From Pseudomonas putida (GTDB taxonomy: Bacteria > Pseudomonadota > Gammaproteobacteria > Pseudomonadales > Pseudomonadaceae): 64,000 nucleotides of DNA. Below are positions 24,927 through 33,917 of this stretch, piece by piece (position 1 is the first letter of the stretch; the number at the start of each line of letters is the position of its first letter). The position numbers and the translations under genes were made by a program. The notes beneath the pieces are model-generated. The model did not search any database, had not been told where the DNA came from, and worked only from the letters and a program-made list of their open reading frames with translations. The stretch covers positions 337,232-401,231 of the forward strand of contig NZ_BSKJ01000005.1 of assembly GCF_030159595.1 (NCBI RefSeq), given 5' to 3'.

Positions 24927-25826
24927 ATGATTGTCCACCCAAACCCCGATGTACTGCGTGTGCTGTTCACCCTCAAGGGGTCGATCGTCAAGCGCATCGC
25001 CCTGCGCTGCCTGATGGTGACCCTGCTGGCCGCGCTGATCGTGCTGGTCGAGCGCCATTTCCCCGCGTTTTTCTACCCGGTCAGTGCCACGCCGTTTACG
25101 TTGCTGGGCCTGTCGCTGTCGATCTTCATGAGCTTTCGCAACAACGCCTGCTACGACCGCTGGTGGGAGGGCCGCAAGGCCTGGGGCAAGCTGATCATCG
25201 AAACCCGCTCGTTCGTGCGCGAAAGCGTGGTGATTGCCGACCAAGCGCTGCGCGCAGAGCTGCTGCGCAGCCTGTGTGGCTATGCCCATGCGCTGAATGC
25301 CCGTCTGCGTAACGAGGACGACCTGGCGGCCGCCCGGCCCTGGCTGGCCCGGCCAGAGGCGATCAGCCCGCATAACGTGTGCGATGGCATCCTGCGCGAC
25401 ATTGGCCAGCATTGCTCGCGGTTGGCAGAGCAACAGCACATCAGCGATTGGCGCTACAGCCTGCTGGAACAGCGGCTGGTAGGCCTGACCGAGGTGCAGG
25501 CTACCTGTGAGCGGATCAAGTTCACACCTTTGCCGTTCCCCTACACGCTGTTGCTGCACCGCACCATCTACATCTTCTGCCTGCTGCTGCCGTTTGCCCT
25601 GGCCGAGCCGCTGGGCTGGCTGGCGCCGCTGTTCACCACCATCGTGGGGTACACCTTCTTTGGGCTGGATGCGATTGGCAACGAGCTGGAAGACCCGTTC
25701 GGGCGGGATGAGAACGACCTGCCGACCGATGCCATGGTGCGGACGGTGGAGCGGGATGTGCTGGCGGGGTTGGGGGAGACGCAGTTGCCGCCGGCATTGT
25801 TGCCGGTGGGGTATGTGTTGAGCTGA
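24927..25826 (+). CDS. Bestrophin-like anion channel (UPF0187/YneE family)
   Basis: A 299-residue membrane protein. It opens with IVHPNPDVLRVLFTLKGSIV, then two helices near residues 28-65, the conserved SFRNNACYDRWWEGRKAWG, and a C-terminal pair (about 215-260) ending GYTFFGLDAIGNELEDPFGRDENDLP. These are the signatures of prokaryotic bestrophins, pentameric anion- or cation-conducting channels. It follows moaA by 20 nt on the same strand and is probably co-transcribed. A link to molybdate or another oxyanion is attractive but unproven. Confidence 0.88.
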   Translation: MIVHPNPDVLRVLFTLKGSIVKRIALRCLMVTLLAALIVLVERHFPAFFYPVSATPFTLLGLSLSIFMSFRNNACYDRWWEGRKAWGKLIIETRSFVRESVVIADQALRAELLRSLCGYAHALNARLRNEDDLAAARPWLARPEAISPHNVCDGILRDIGQHCSRLAEQQHISDWRYSLLEQRLVGLTEVQATCERIKFTPLPFPYTLLLHRTIYIFCLLLPFALAEPLGWLAPLFTTIVGYTFFGLDAIGNELEDPFGRDENDLPTDAMVRTVERDVLAGLGETQLPPALLPVGYVLS

Positions 25827-25847
25827 CAGTGTGAGGTTGCCAGTTCT

Positions 25848-25942
25848 GGCCTCTTCGCGGGCAAGCCCGCTCCCACAGAGACCTCACACACTTCGAATCC
25901 TGTGCTGTACCTGTGGGAGCGGGCTTGCCCGCGAAGAGGCCG
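25848..25942. repeat. REP pair (inverted)
   Basis: GGCCTCTTCGCGGGCAAGCC then CGCTCCCACAG at 25849-25879, and the inverted copy CTGTGGGAGCGGGCTTGCCC ending AGAGGCC near 25942. It lies between the convergent bestrophin and moaB genes. Confidence 0.92.
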
Positions 25943-25956
25943 GTACAGGCTGAAGA

Positions 25957-26496
25957 TCAACCCCGGGTTGCACAGGCCTCTATCGGCAACAGGTGTTTGA
26001 CGAAGTTACACGGCCGGTGCCGCGCATCCAGCTGCTCCGCCAGAATCCCCTCCCACGCCGTGCGGCAGGCCCCGGTAGAGCCCGGCAAGCAGCACACCAA
26101 CGTGCGGTTGGACAACCCGGCCAGCGCCCGGCTCTGCACGGTCGAGCTGCCAATATCCAGAATCGACAACGCCCGGAACAGTTCACCAAAGCCATCGATG
26201 CGCTTGTCCAGCAGGCACTCGACCGCCTCGGGTGTGCTGTCACGCCCGGTAAAGCCGGTACCGCCGGTAATCAGCACCACCTGCACCTGCTCGTCGGCAA
26301 TCCAGGTGGCGACCTGGGCGCGGATCTTGTACAGGTCGTCCTTGAGCAACGCCCGCGCCACCAGCCGGTGGCCGATCTCGACCGACCGGCTGGCCAGCAG
26401 CTCGCCGGAGGTATCGTTGTCGTAGGTACGGGTGTCGCTGACGGTCAGCACGGCGATGTTGAGCGGTACGAAGACCGCATCGGGTTGGACGCGCAC
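25957..26496 (-). CDS. moaB: Molybdenum cofactor biosynthesis protein MoaB
   Basis: A 179-residue member of the MogA/MoaB molybdopterin-binding family. It carries the pterin-phosphate motif ITGGTGFTGRDSTPEAVE (about residues 76-93) and the later FRALSILDIGSSTVQSRALAG and CCLPGSTGACRTAW blocks. Family members adenylylate molybdopterin before metal insertion, although MoaB itself is dispensable in E. coli. GTG 26496 has an AAGGAG site. It is divergent from the LysR gene (142 bp apart) and faces moaA and the bestrophin gene. Confidence 0.92.
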   Translation of the reverse strand: MRVQPDAVFVPLNIAVLTVSDTRTYDNDTSGELLASRSVEIGHRLVARALLKDDLYKIRAQVATWIADEQVQVVLITGGTGFTGRDSTPEAVECLLDKRIDGFGELFRALSILDIGSSTVQSRALAGLSNRTLVCCLPGSTGACRTAWEGILAEQLDARHRPCNFVKHLLPIEACATRG

Positions 26497-26637
26497 GGTA
26501 AAAGCTCCTTGAATGGCATTGTCACCACGCTAGAGGCGTGGCTCGGGGGCGTCCAATCGTTATGGCTTACCGGCCGATCAATGACATCTATCGCAGACGT
26601 GGGTTAAGGTCTGCACAACCAGACGCCAGGCACCTCC

Positions 26638-27525
26638 ATGGACATCAAGCAGCTCAAGTTCCTCATCGCCCTCGACCAGACCCGCCACTTCGGCCAGGCG
26701 GCGGCGCTGTGCCATATTACCCAGCCTACGCTGTCCATGCGCCTGCGTAACCTGGAGGACGAGCTGGACCTGGTACTGGTCAAACGCGGCCAGCGCTTCG
26801 AAGGCTTCACCGAGGCTGGCGAACGCATACTGGCCTGGGCCCGCACCTTGCTCGCCGCCCATGACGGCCTGCAGGCCGAGGCCGCCAGCTGCCGTGGCCA
26901 GGTGGTTGGCAGCCTGCGCCTGGGCACGGTGCCGCTGGCCAGTTTCAACCCCATGCACCTGCTGCTGCCGCTGCGCGAAAAATACCCCGAACTGCACTTC
27001 CAGCTCAGCTCGCTGAGCTCGGAGCAGGTCATCGACGGGCTCAGCCGCAACCAGCTCGACCTGGGTATCTGCTACCTGGACCAGGTCAACACCAGCTTCT
27101 TCGAAGTCCTGGAACTGGGCACCACCACCATGGGCCTGCTGCACGATACCCGGCACTTCCAGTTCGCCAGCGACACCCTGCGCTGGGACGCGCTCAGCGA
27201 CATTCCGCTGGGCCTGCTGAGCAAGGGCATGCACTACCGCCAATCGCTGGACCTGAGTTTCCGCAGCCGCGGCCTGGAGCCGAATGCCGTGCTGGAAAGC
27301 GACTCGACCTTCCAGCTGATCCAGGCCATCAACACCGGCATGTGCTGCGCGATCATGCCGTTGGGCTGCGGCCTGGAAGACCTCAGCGAGCACCTGCGCA
27401 TCCTGCCGGTGGCCGACGCCGCCATCCACAGCCCGGTCGGCCTGCTGCTGCGCCGCAGCGAGCCGCGTTCGGCGATTGCAGAGCAGTGCTTTGCCGAGGC
27501 GCGGGCATTGTTTCAAGCCACCTGA
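26638..27525 (+). CDS. LysR-family transcriptional regulator
   Basis: A 295-residue LysR protein: winged helix-turn-helix at residues 1-60 (IKQLKFLIALDQTRHFGQAA, then ITQPTLSMRLRNLEDEL), and a PBP2-type effector domain from about 90. LVKRGQRFEGFTEAGERILAWART is the helical linker. It is divergent from moaB and follows the molybdenum set, so it may control moaB or the YdeP-like enzyme. Its last 13 nt overlap the end of the convergent AraC-type gene. The effector is unknown. Confidence 0.88.
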   Translation: MDIKQLKFLIALDQTRHFGQAAALCHITQPTLSMRLRNLEDELDLVLVKRGQRFEGFTEAGERILAWARTLLAAHDGLQAEAASCRGQVVGSLRLGTVPLASFNPMHLLLPLREKYPELHFQLSSLSSEQVIDGLSRNQLDLGICYLDQVNTSFFEVLELGTTTMGLLHDTRHFQFASDTLRWDALSDIPLGLLSKGMHYRQSLDLSFRSRGLEPNAVLESDSTFQLIQAINTGMCCAIMPLGCGLEDLSEHLRILPVADAAIHSPVGLLLRRSEPRSAIAEQCFAEARALFQAT

Positions 27526-28295
27526 TCGCTGGTTGCCTGCCGGTACTGACGCGGGGTAAAGCCGGTCAGTTGCTTGAACTGGCGGCTGAAGGCGCTGTGG
27601 TCGGTGTAGCCGCAACGCATCGCCACGTCAGTGATCGGCAGGTCCGAATGCAGCAGGCGGTGGGCGTGCTCCAGGCGTGCCTTGTGGATCATCTGCCGGG
27701 GCGTCAGGTGGAACACCCGCTTGCAGTAGCGCTCCAGTTGAGCCACGGAAATGCCGGCGATGCGGGTCAGTTCACCCATGCTGATCGGCTGGTGGAAATA
27801 CTGGCGAATGTGCTCGTCCACCGCAGCCAGCCGTTGATAGGCGGGGTGGGTGTCGGCGGCTGATTGAAGGTCGACCGAAATGCCGACCAGGCCAATGATC
27901 TCACCCGCCTGGTTGTACAGCGGGCGCTTGTGGGTCAGGCACCAGCCGGGCTCGCGGCTGCCGTACAGGTGCAGCTCCAACTGGTCTGCCAGCACCAAGC
28001 CTTCCTTGAGCACACGACGGTCCTGCTCGGTGTAGCCGGGGCCAAGCTGCGCCGGGAACACTTCGGCACTGGTCTTGCCCAGCAACGGCTGCAAGCGCTT
28101 GAGGCCGCAACGCTGGACCAGGGTGTTGTTGGCCAGCACATAGCGGGCGGCCGGGTCCTTGATGAATATTGCAGCGTTGGGGATAGCGTCGAGGATCGGC
28201 AGCAGCAGGGAAACGCTGGCCAGCAGGGCCTCCAGGGTGGCGGGGCGGTGCTGGTCCAGAGATTGGTAAAGCGTTGCCAGGGGATTGTCTGTCAT
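27513..28295 (-). CDS. PAS-AraC transcriptional regulator of hydroxyproline genes (LhpR-like)
   Basis: A 260-residue regulator with an N-terminal PAS domain (about residues 30-145: IPNAAIFIKDPAARYVLANN, with GLVGISVDLQSAA closing the fold) and a C-terminal AraC helix-turn-helix pair (160-255: ISMGELTRIAGISVAQLERY and PITDVAMRCGYTDHSAFSRQ). It stands divergently upstream of the hydroxyproline catabolic genes, matching the placement of LhpR, the AraC-type activator known in Pseudomonas. ATG 28295 follows GAGAA. Its 3' end overlaps the convergent LysR gene by 13 bp. A 377-bp gap with a REP pair separates it from the permease. Confidence 0.82.
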   Translation of the reverse strand: MTDNPLATLYQSLDQHRPATLEALLASVSLLLPILDAIPNAAIFIKDPAARYVLANNTLVQRCGLKRLQPLLGKTSAEVFPAQLGPGYTEQDRRVLKEGLVLADQLELHLYGSREPGWCLTHKRPLYNQAGEIIGLVGISVDLQSAADTHPAYQRLAAVDEHIRQYFHQPISMGELTRIAGISVAQLERYCKRVFHLTPRQMIHKARLEHAHRLLHSDLPITDVAMRCGYTDHSAFSRQFKQLTGFTPRQYRQATSDQVA

Positions 28296-28319
28296 CTGTC
28301 GGTTCTCTGCTGGCTGTGC

Positions 28320-28414
28320 CGGCCTCTTCGCGGGCTCGCCCGCTCCCACAGGTCCTCCACACATGCCGAATCGTGCGCTGTACCTGTGGGAGCGGGCATG
28401 CCCGCGAAGAGGCC
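28320..28414. repeat. REP pair (inverted)
   Basis: GGCCTCTTCGCGGGCTCGCC then CGCTCCCACAGG at 28321-28352, and the inverted copy CCTGTGGGAGCGGGCATGCC ending AGAGGCC at 28414. It sits close to the start of the AraC gene, unusually at the 5' side of genes, in the 377-bp region before the hydroxyproline permease. The remaining 258 bp (28415-28672) should hold the permease promoter and activator site; no clear element was identified there. Confidence 0.9.
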
Positions 28415-28672
28415 AGCACTACCAACACATCTCTACAGCCCTTATTCGCTAAGGCCTACAGCCTATCCAGCACTCCACCCTCGCCGCCAGCATTTTTTGC
28501 AACTGTGCCGATTTCGTCATCCCCCCTGCAGAAAACCATCAAGAACCGTCGCCCCGACCGGTTCACTCTATGCCCCACGCAAGCCGCCCAAGTCCTACAA
28601 GAGCGCGGCCCAAAAAGCCGCATCTCGTGACATCAGACCTGCCTATCCAATAACCAACAAAAAGGCGAACCC

Positions 28673-30286
28673 ATGTCAGGCAAATTCAAGAAACAGTTGT
28701 CATTGCTGGACCTCACCTTCATCGGCCTAGGGGCCATTTTCGGCTCCGGCTGGCTGTTCGCCGCCAGCCACGTCTCGGCCATCGCCGGCCCGGCGGGCAT
28801 CCTGTCCTGGTTCCTCGGCGGTTTCGCCGTACTGCTGCTGGGCATCGTCTACTGCGAACTGGGCGCCGCCCTGCCCCGCGCAGGTGGTGTAGTGCGCTAC
28901 CCGGTGTACTCGCACGGCCCGCTGCTGGGCTACCTGATGGGCTTCATCACCCTGATCGCCTTTTCCAGCCTGATCGCCATCGAAGTGGTCGCGTCACGCC
29001 AGTACGCCGCCGCCTGGTTCCCCGGGCTGACCAAAACCGGTTCAAGCGACCCGACCGTGCTCGGCTGGCTGGTGCAGTTCGCCCTGCTGGGGCTGTTCTT
29101 CTTCCTCAATTACCGCAGCGTGAAAACCTTCGCCAAGGCCAACAACCTGGTCAGCGTGTTCAAGTTCATCGTGCCGCTGCTGGTGATTGGTGTGCTGTTC
29201 ACCTTCTTCAAGCCAGAAAACTTCGAGGTCCACGGTTTTGCCCCGTTCGGCCTGTCCGGGGTGGAAATGGCCGTGTCGGCGGGCGGCATCATCTTCGCCT
29301 ACCTGGGCCTGACGCCGATCATTTCGGTGGCCAGCGAAGTGAAGAACCCGCAGCGCACTATCCCGATTGCGCTGATTCTTTCGGTGCTGCTGTCCACCGC
29401 CATCTACGCCCTGCTGCAACTGGCCTTCCTCGGCAGCATTCCAACCGAGATGCTCGCCAACGGCTGGGCCAGCGTGACCAAGGAACTGGCCCTGCCTTAC
29501 CGTGACATCGCCCTTGCACTGGGTGTGGGCTGGCTGGCCTACCTGGTGGTGGCCGACGCGGTGATCTCGCCCAGCGGCTGCGGCAACATCTACATGAACG
29601 CCACCCCGCGCGTGATCTACGGTTGGGCGCAGACCGGCACCTTCTTCAAGTACTTCACCCGCATCGATGCAGAGTCCGGCATCCCGCGCCCAGCGCTGTG
29701 GCTGACGTTTGGCCTGTCGGTGTTCTGGACCCTGCCATTCCCATCGTGGGAAGCACTGATCAACGTGGTATCCGCTGCCCTGGTACTGAGCTACGCCGTG
29801 GCCCCGGTCACCGTCGCCGCCCTGCGCCGCAATGCGCCAGACATGCCGCGCCCGTTCCGGGTCAAGGGCATGGGCGTGCTCGGCCCGCTGTCGTTCATCA
29901 TCGCCGCGCTGATCGTGTACTGGTCCGGCTGGAATACCGTGTCGTGGCTATTGGCCCTGCAGATCGTGATGTTCGTGCTGTACCTGCTGTGCGGTCGCTT
30001 CGTGCCCACCCAGCACCTGTCGCTGGCCCAGCAAGTGCGCTCGTCGGCATGGCTGATCGGCTTCTACGCAGTAACCATCCTGCTGTCGTGGCTGGGCAGC
30101 TTCGGCGGCCTGGGAGTCATCGGCCACCCGCTCGACACCGTGGCCGTGGCTGCCTGTGCCCTGGGCATCTACTACTGGGGAGCGGCCACTGGCGTGCCTG
30201 CCCACCTGGTGCGCCTGGAAGGCGAGGACGAAAGCGAAACCACCGCTGACACCTATGCCGGCCGCCCTGCCGCCGTCGCCTCCTGA
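28673..30286 (+). CDS. APC-family permease, probable hydroxyproline importer
   Basis: A 537-residue amino acid permease with about twelve membrane helices. The N-terminal [20 protein letters not shown] is the APC helix-1 unwound region, and [23 protein letters not shown] helices 2-3 follow. A 40-residue hydrophilic C-terminal tail carries the GEDESETT segment. It is the first gene of the hydroxyproline operon, 24 nt before the epimerase gene. The role in hydroxyproline uptake is inferred from that position; proline or other imino acids are possible substrates. Confidence 0.82.
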   Translation: MSGKFKKQLSLLDLTFIGLGAIFGSGWLFAASHVSAIAGPAGILSWFLGGFAVLLLGIVYCELGAALPRAGGVVRYPVYSHGPLLGYLMGFITLIAFSSLIAIEVVASRQYAAAWFPGLTKTGSSDPTVLGWLVQFALLGLFFFLNYRSVKTFAKANNLVSVFKFIVPLLVIGVLFTFFKPENFEVHGFAPFGLSGVEMAVSAGGIIFAYLGLTPIISVASEVKNPQRTIPIALILSVLLSTAIYALLQLAFLGSIPTEMLANGWASVTKELALPYRDIALALGVGWLAYLVVADAVISPSGCGNIYMNATPRVIYGWAQTGTFFKYFTRIDAESGIPRPALWLTFGLSVFWTLPFPSWEALINVVSAALVLSYAVAPVTVAALRRNAPDMPRPFRVKGMGVLGPLSFIIAALIVYWSGWNTVSWLLALQIVMFVLYLLCGRFVPTQHLSLAQQVRSSAWLIGFYAVTILLSWLGSFGGLGVIGHPLDTVAVAACALGIYYWGAATGVPAHLVRLEGEDESETTADTYAGRPAAVAS

Positions 30287-30309
30287 TCTTTTACGCAAGG
30301 GACAAGCCC

Positions 30310-31236
30310 ATGAAACAGATTCACGTCATCGATTCCCACACTGGCGGCGAACCGACCCGCCTGGTGATGAAGGGCTTCCCGCAACTGCATGGCCGCAGCA
30401 TGGCCGAGCAGCGCGACGAACTGCGCGAGCTGCACGATCACTGGCGCCGCGCCTGCCTGCTGGAGCCACGCGGTAACGATGTACTGGTTGGCGCGCTGTA
30501 CTGCCCACCCGTGTCTGCCGACGCCACCTGCGGGGTGATTTTCTTCAACAATGCCGGCTACCTGAACATGTGCGGCCACGGCACCATCGGCCTGGTCGCC
30601 TCGTTGCAGCACCTGGGCCTGATCGCGCCCGGCGTGCACAAGATAGACACCCCGGTCGGTCAGGTCAGCGCCACCCTGCATGACGACGGGGCCATCACCG
30701 TCGGCAATGTGCCCTCTTACCGCTACCGCCAGCAGGTGGCGGTGGATGTGCCCGGGCACGGCGTAGTGCGCGGCGACATTGCCTGGGGCGGCAACTGGTT
30801 CTTTCTGGTTTCCGAACACGGCCAGCGCATCGAGCTGGATAACCGAGAAGCGCTGACCGAGTACACCTGGGCCATGCTCAAGGCCCTCGGAGCCCAGGGC
30901 ATCACGGGTGAAAACGGCGCGCCCATCGACCACATCGAGCTGTTCGCCGACGACGCCAACGCCGACAGCCGCAACTTCGTGATGTGCCCCGGCAAAGCCT
31001 ACGACCGCTCGCCCTGCGGCACCGGCACCAGCGCCAAGCAGGCTTGCCTGGCCGCCGACGGCAAGCTTGCCGAAGGCCAGACCTGGGTGCAGGCCAGCAT
31101 CACCGGCAGCCAGTTCCATGGCCGCTACGAGCGCGACGGCGACCACATTCGCCCGTTCATCACCGGCCGCGCCTACATGACCGCCGACAGCACCCTGCTG
31201 ATCGACGAACAAGACCCGTTCGCCTGGGGCATCTGA
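30310..31236 (+). CDS. lhpA: 4-hydroxyproline 2-epimerase
   Basis: A 308-residue cofactor-independent epimerase that interconverts trans-4-hydroxy-L-proline and cis-4-hydroxy-D-proline. The two catalytic cysteines are present: Cys88 in MCGHGT and the second in SPCGTGTSA (near residue 236). The N-terminal [11 protein letters not shown] is diagnostic of the proline racemase superfamily. A second catalytic Cys, where trans-3-hydroxyproline dehydratases have Thr, supports epimerase activity. It is almost identical in pattern to the characterised P. putida enzyme. The rest of the pathway follows directly. Confidence 0.95.
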   Translation: MKQIHVIDSHTGGEPTRLVMKGFPQLHGRSMAEQRDELRELHDHWRRACLLEPRGNDVLVGALYCPPVSADATCGVIFFNNAGYLNMCGHGTIGLVASLQHLGLIAPGVHKIDTPVGQVSATLHDDGAITVGNVPSYRYRQQVAVDVPGHGVVRGDIAWGGNWFFLVSEHGQRIELDNREALTEYTWAMLKALGAQGITGENGAPIDHIELFADDANADSRNFVMCPGKAYDRSPCGTGTSAKQACLAADGKLAEGQTWVQASITGSQFHGRYERDGDHIRPFITGRAYMTADSTLLIDEQDPFAWGI

Positions 31237-31281
31237 CCCTCGGCTTATTCGAAAAATTTAATAGCGCCAGGAGTAACAACA

Positions 31282-32229
31282 ATGACTGACAACATCTTCA
31301 CCGGCACCATGCCCGCCCTGATGACCCCGTGCACCGCCGAGCGCAAACCGGACTTCGACGCCCTGGTGCGCAAGGGCCGCGAACTGATCGAGGCCGGCAT
31401 GAGCGCCGTGGTGTACTGCGGCTCGATGGGCGACTGGCCGCTGCTGACCGAGGCCGAGCGCCAGGAAGGCGTGGCACGCCTGGTGGCCGCTGGCATTCCG
31501 ACCATCGTCGGCACCGGCGCGGTGAACACCCGCGAAGCCGTTTCCCACGCTGCCCATGCGGCCAAGGTCGGCGCCGCTGGCCTTATGGTCATCCCCCGCG
31601 TGCTTAGCCGTGGCGCTTCGCTGATCGCCCAGAAGCACCACTTCTCGGCCATTCTGGCCGCCGCGCCGAAACTGCCGGCAGTGATCTACAACAGCCCTTA
31701 CTACGGCTTCGCCACCCGTGCCGACCTGTTCTTCGAACTGCGCCGCGAATTCTCCAACCTGATCGGCTTCAAGGAGTTTGGCGGTGGCGCCGACCTGCGC
31801 TATGCCGCCGAGCACATCACCTCCAAGGATGACGACGTAACCCTGATGGTTGGCGTGGACACCCAGGTGGTGCATGGCTTCGTCAACTGCAACGCCACCG
31901 GTGCCATCACCGGCATCGGCAACGCCCTGCCGCGTGAGGTGCTGCACCTGGTGAGCCTGAGCAAGCAGGCGGCCAAGGGTGACGCCAAGGCCCGCCGCCT
32001 GGCACGCGAGCTGGAAGCGGCACTGGCGGTGTTGTCGTCGTTCGATGAAGGTTGCGACCTGGTGCTGTACTACAAGCACCTGATGGTGCTGAACGGTGAC
32101 CGCGAATACAGCCTGCACTTCAACGAGACCGACGTGCTGACCGATGCCCAGCGCAACTATGCCGAACAGCAGTACGCGCTGTTCCGTAGCTGGTATGCCA
32201 ACTGGTCGGCCGAACAGAACGTTGCCTGA
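31282..32229 (+). CDS. lhpC: 1-pyrroline-4-hydroxy-2-carboxylate deaminase (DapA family)
   Basis: A 315-residue DHDPS-superfamily enzyme. The Schiff-base lysine is Lys164 (GFKEFGGG) and the catalytic Tyr is Tyr136 (IYNSPYYG). In hydroxyproline catabolism this enzyme deaminates and dehydrates 1-pyrroline-4-hydroxy-2-carboxylate to 2-oxoglutarate semialdehyde. The YCGSMGDWPLL segment replaces the GTTGES loop of true DapA, which fits the different substrate. AGGAG before the ATG supports the start. A 15-bp hairpin follows the stop, before the next gene. Confidence 0.93.
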   Translation: MTDNIFTGTMPALMTPCTAERKPDFDALVRKGRELIEAGMSAVVYCGSMGDWPLLTEAERQEGVARLVAAGIPTIVGTGAVNTREAVSHAAHAAKVGAAGLMVIPRVLSRGASLIAQKHHFSAILAAAPKLPAVIYNSPYYGFATRADLFFELRREFSNLIGFKEFGGGADLRYAAEHITSKDDDVTLMVGVDTQVVHGFVNCNATGAITGIGNALPREVLHLVSLSKQAAKGDAKARRLARELEAALAVLSSFDEGCDLVLYYKHLMVLNGDREYSLHFNETDVLTDAQRNYAEQQYALFRSWYANWSAEQNVA

Positions 32230-32250
32230 CTTTAGTCCTGCGCGGACTCT

Positions 32251-32289
32251 TGTAGGAGCGGCCTTTCGCGACACAAGGCCGCTCCTACA
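32251..32289. repeat. Intra-operon hairpin (REP-like, AGGAGCGGCCTT class)
   Basis: TGTAGGAGCGGCCTT (32251-32265) and AAGGCCGCTCCTACA (32275-32289) are perfect 15-bp arms around TCGCGACAC. It is a different family from the CGCGGGCAAGCCCG REPs. It lies in the 108-bp space between the deaminase and semialdehyde dehydrogenase genes and has no U-run, so it may slow 3' decay or cause partial termination. Confidence 0.8.
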
Positions 32290-32337
32290 GGGGCTGCGGT
32301 TTCCCTTGATACCCGTATTTGATTCCAAGGAGGCTAC

Positions 32338-33915
32338 ATGCCCCTCACAGGCAACCTGCTGATCGGCCAGACGCCGGTAACCGGCAGCCGCGAAGCCATC
32401 CGCGCCATCAACCCGGCTACCTGCCAAACGCTGGAGCCGGCCTACCTCGGCGGCACCGGCGAACATGTGGCCCAAGCCTGCGCCCTGGCCTGGGCGGCGT
32501 TCGATGCCTACCGCGAAACCTCGCTCGAACAACGGGCACAATTTCTCGAAACCATCGCCGCGCAGATCGAAGCCCTCGGCGATGCCCTGATCGACCGCGC
32601 CGTGGCCGAAACCGGCCTGCCCAAAGCGCGCATCCAGGGTGAACGGGGCCGTACCTGCACCCAGTTGCGCACCTTCGCCCGGGTGGTGCGGGCTGGTGAA
32701 TGGCTGGATGTGCGGGTCGACAATGCCCAGCCCGAACGCCAGCCCCTGCCCCGCGCCGACCTGCGTCAGCGCCAGGTGGCCCTGGGGCCGGTGGCCGTGT
32801 TCGGCGCCAGCAATTTTCCGCTGGCATTTTCGGTAGCCGGTGGCGACACCGCGTCGGCATTGGCCGCTGGCTGCCCGGTGGTGGTCAAGGCCCACAGCGC
32901 CCACCCTGGCACCAGCGAACTGGTCGGCCAGGCCGTGGCGCAAGCAGTGAAGCTGTGCGGTTTGCCGGCCGGCGTGTTCTCGCTGTTGTACGGCGCTGGC
33001 CGAGAAGTGGGCATCGCCCTGGTCAGCGACCCGCGTATCAAGGCAGTAGGTTTTACCGGCTCGCGTAGCGGTGGTGTCGCACTGTGCCAAGCCGCTCAGG
33101 TACGCCCGGAGCCGATCCCGGTGTACGCCGAAATGAGCTCGATCAACCCGGTATTCCTCTTCGAGGCCGCTCTGCAGGCCCGCGCCGAAGCGCTGGCGCA
33201 AGGCTTCGTCGCCTCGTTGATCCAAGGTGCTGGCCAGTTCTGCACCAACCCCGGCCTGGTGATCGCCCGGCAAGGGCCCGCGTTGCAGCGCTTCATCGCT
33301 GCCGCCTGCGAACATGTACAACAGGCCGCCGCGCAGACCATGCTCACCCCGGGCATCTTCAGTGCTTACCAGGCCGGTGTCGGTGCCCTGGCGAAAAACG
33401 CCAATGCCAAGGCGGCAGCCAGTGGTCAAGCCGGGCAAGGCCCCAACCAATGCCAGGCACAGTTGTTCGTGACCCAGGCCGAAGCCTTCCTGGCCGACCC
33501 GGCGTTGCAGGCCGAAGTGTTCGGTGCTGCATCGTTGGTCGTGGCCTGCGCGAACGATGAACAGGTACGCCAGGTGGCCGAGCATCTGGAAGGCCAGCTG
33601 ACCGCTACGCTGCAACTGGACGATGCCGACATCACCAGCGCCCGCGCCCTGCTGCCGACCCTTGAACGCAAGGCCGGGCGCATTCTGGTCAATGGCTGGC
33701 CGACGGGCGTTGAGGTGTGCGATGCGATGGTCCACGGCGGACCGTTCCCGGCCACCTCCGATGCCCGCACCACCTCGGTGGGCACGGCGGCGATCCTGCG
33801 CTTCCTGCGCCCGGTGTGCTACCAGGACTTCCCCGAGACCCTGCTGCCGTCGGCGTTGCAGCACGGCAACCCGCTGCAGCTGCGGCGCCTGCTTGACGGT
33901 AAACGGGAAGGCTGA
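32338..33915 (+). CDS. lhpG: 2-oxoglutarate semialdehyde (2,5-dioxovalerate) dehydrogenase
   Basis: A 525-residue aldehyde dehydrogenase that oxidises 2-oxoglutarate semialdehyde to 2-oxoglutarate, the last step of hydroxyproline catabolism. Catalytic Cys302 ([12 protein letters not shown]), Glu265 (YAEMSSINP) and Asn159 (GASNFPLAF) are in place. The EMSSINP in place of ELGG and the C-terminal [21 protein letters not shown] are typical of this subfamily. The ribosome-binding site is AAGGAG, 6 nt from the ATG. The next gene begins 2 nt after its stop. Confidence 0.93.
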   Translation: MPLTGNLLIGQTPVTGSREAIRAINPATCQTLEPAYLGGTGEHVAQACALAWAAFDAYRETSLEQRAQFLETIAAQIEALGDALIDRAVAETGLPKARIQGERGRTCTQLRTFARVVRAGEWLDVRVDNAQPERQPLPRADLRQRQVALGPVAVFGASNFPLAFSVAGGDTASALAAGCPVVVKAHSAHPGTSELVGQAVAQAVKLCGLPAGVFSLLYGAGREVGIALVSDPRIKAVGFTGSRSGGVALCQAAQVRPEPIPVYAEMSSINPVFLFEAALQARAEALAQGFVASLIQGAGQFCTNPGLVIARQGPALQRFIAAACEHVQQAAAQTMLTPGIFSAYQAGVGALAKNANAKAAASGQAGQGPNQCQAQLFVTQAEAFLADPALQAEVFGAASLVVACANDEQVRQVAEHLEGQLTATLQLDDADITSARALLPTLERKAGRILVNGWPTGVEVCDAMVHGGPFPATSDARTTSVGTAAILRFLRPVCYQDFPETLLPSALQHGNPLQLRRLLDGKREG

Positions 33916-33917
33916 GC

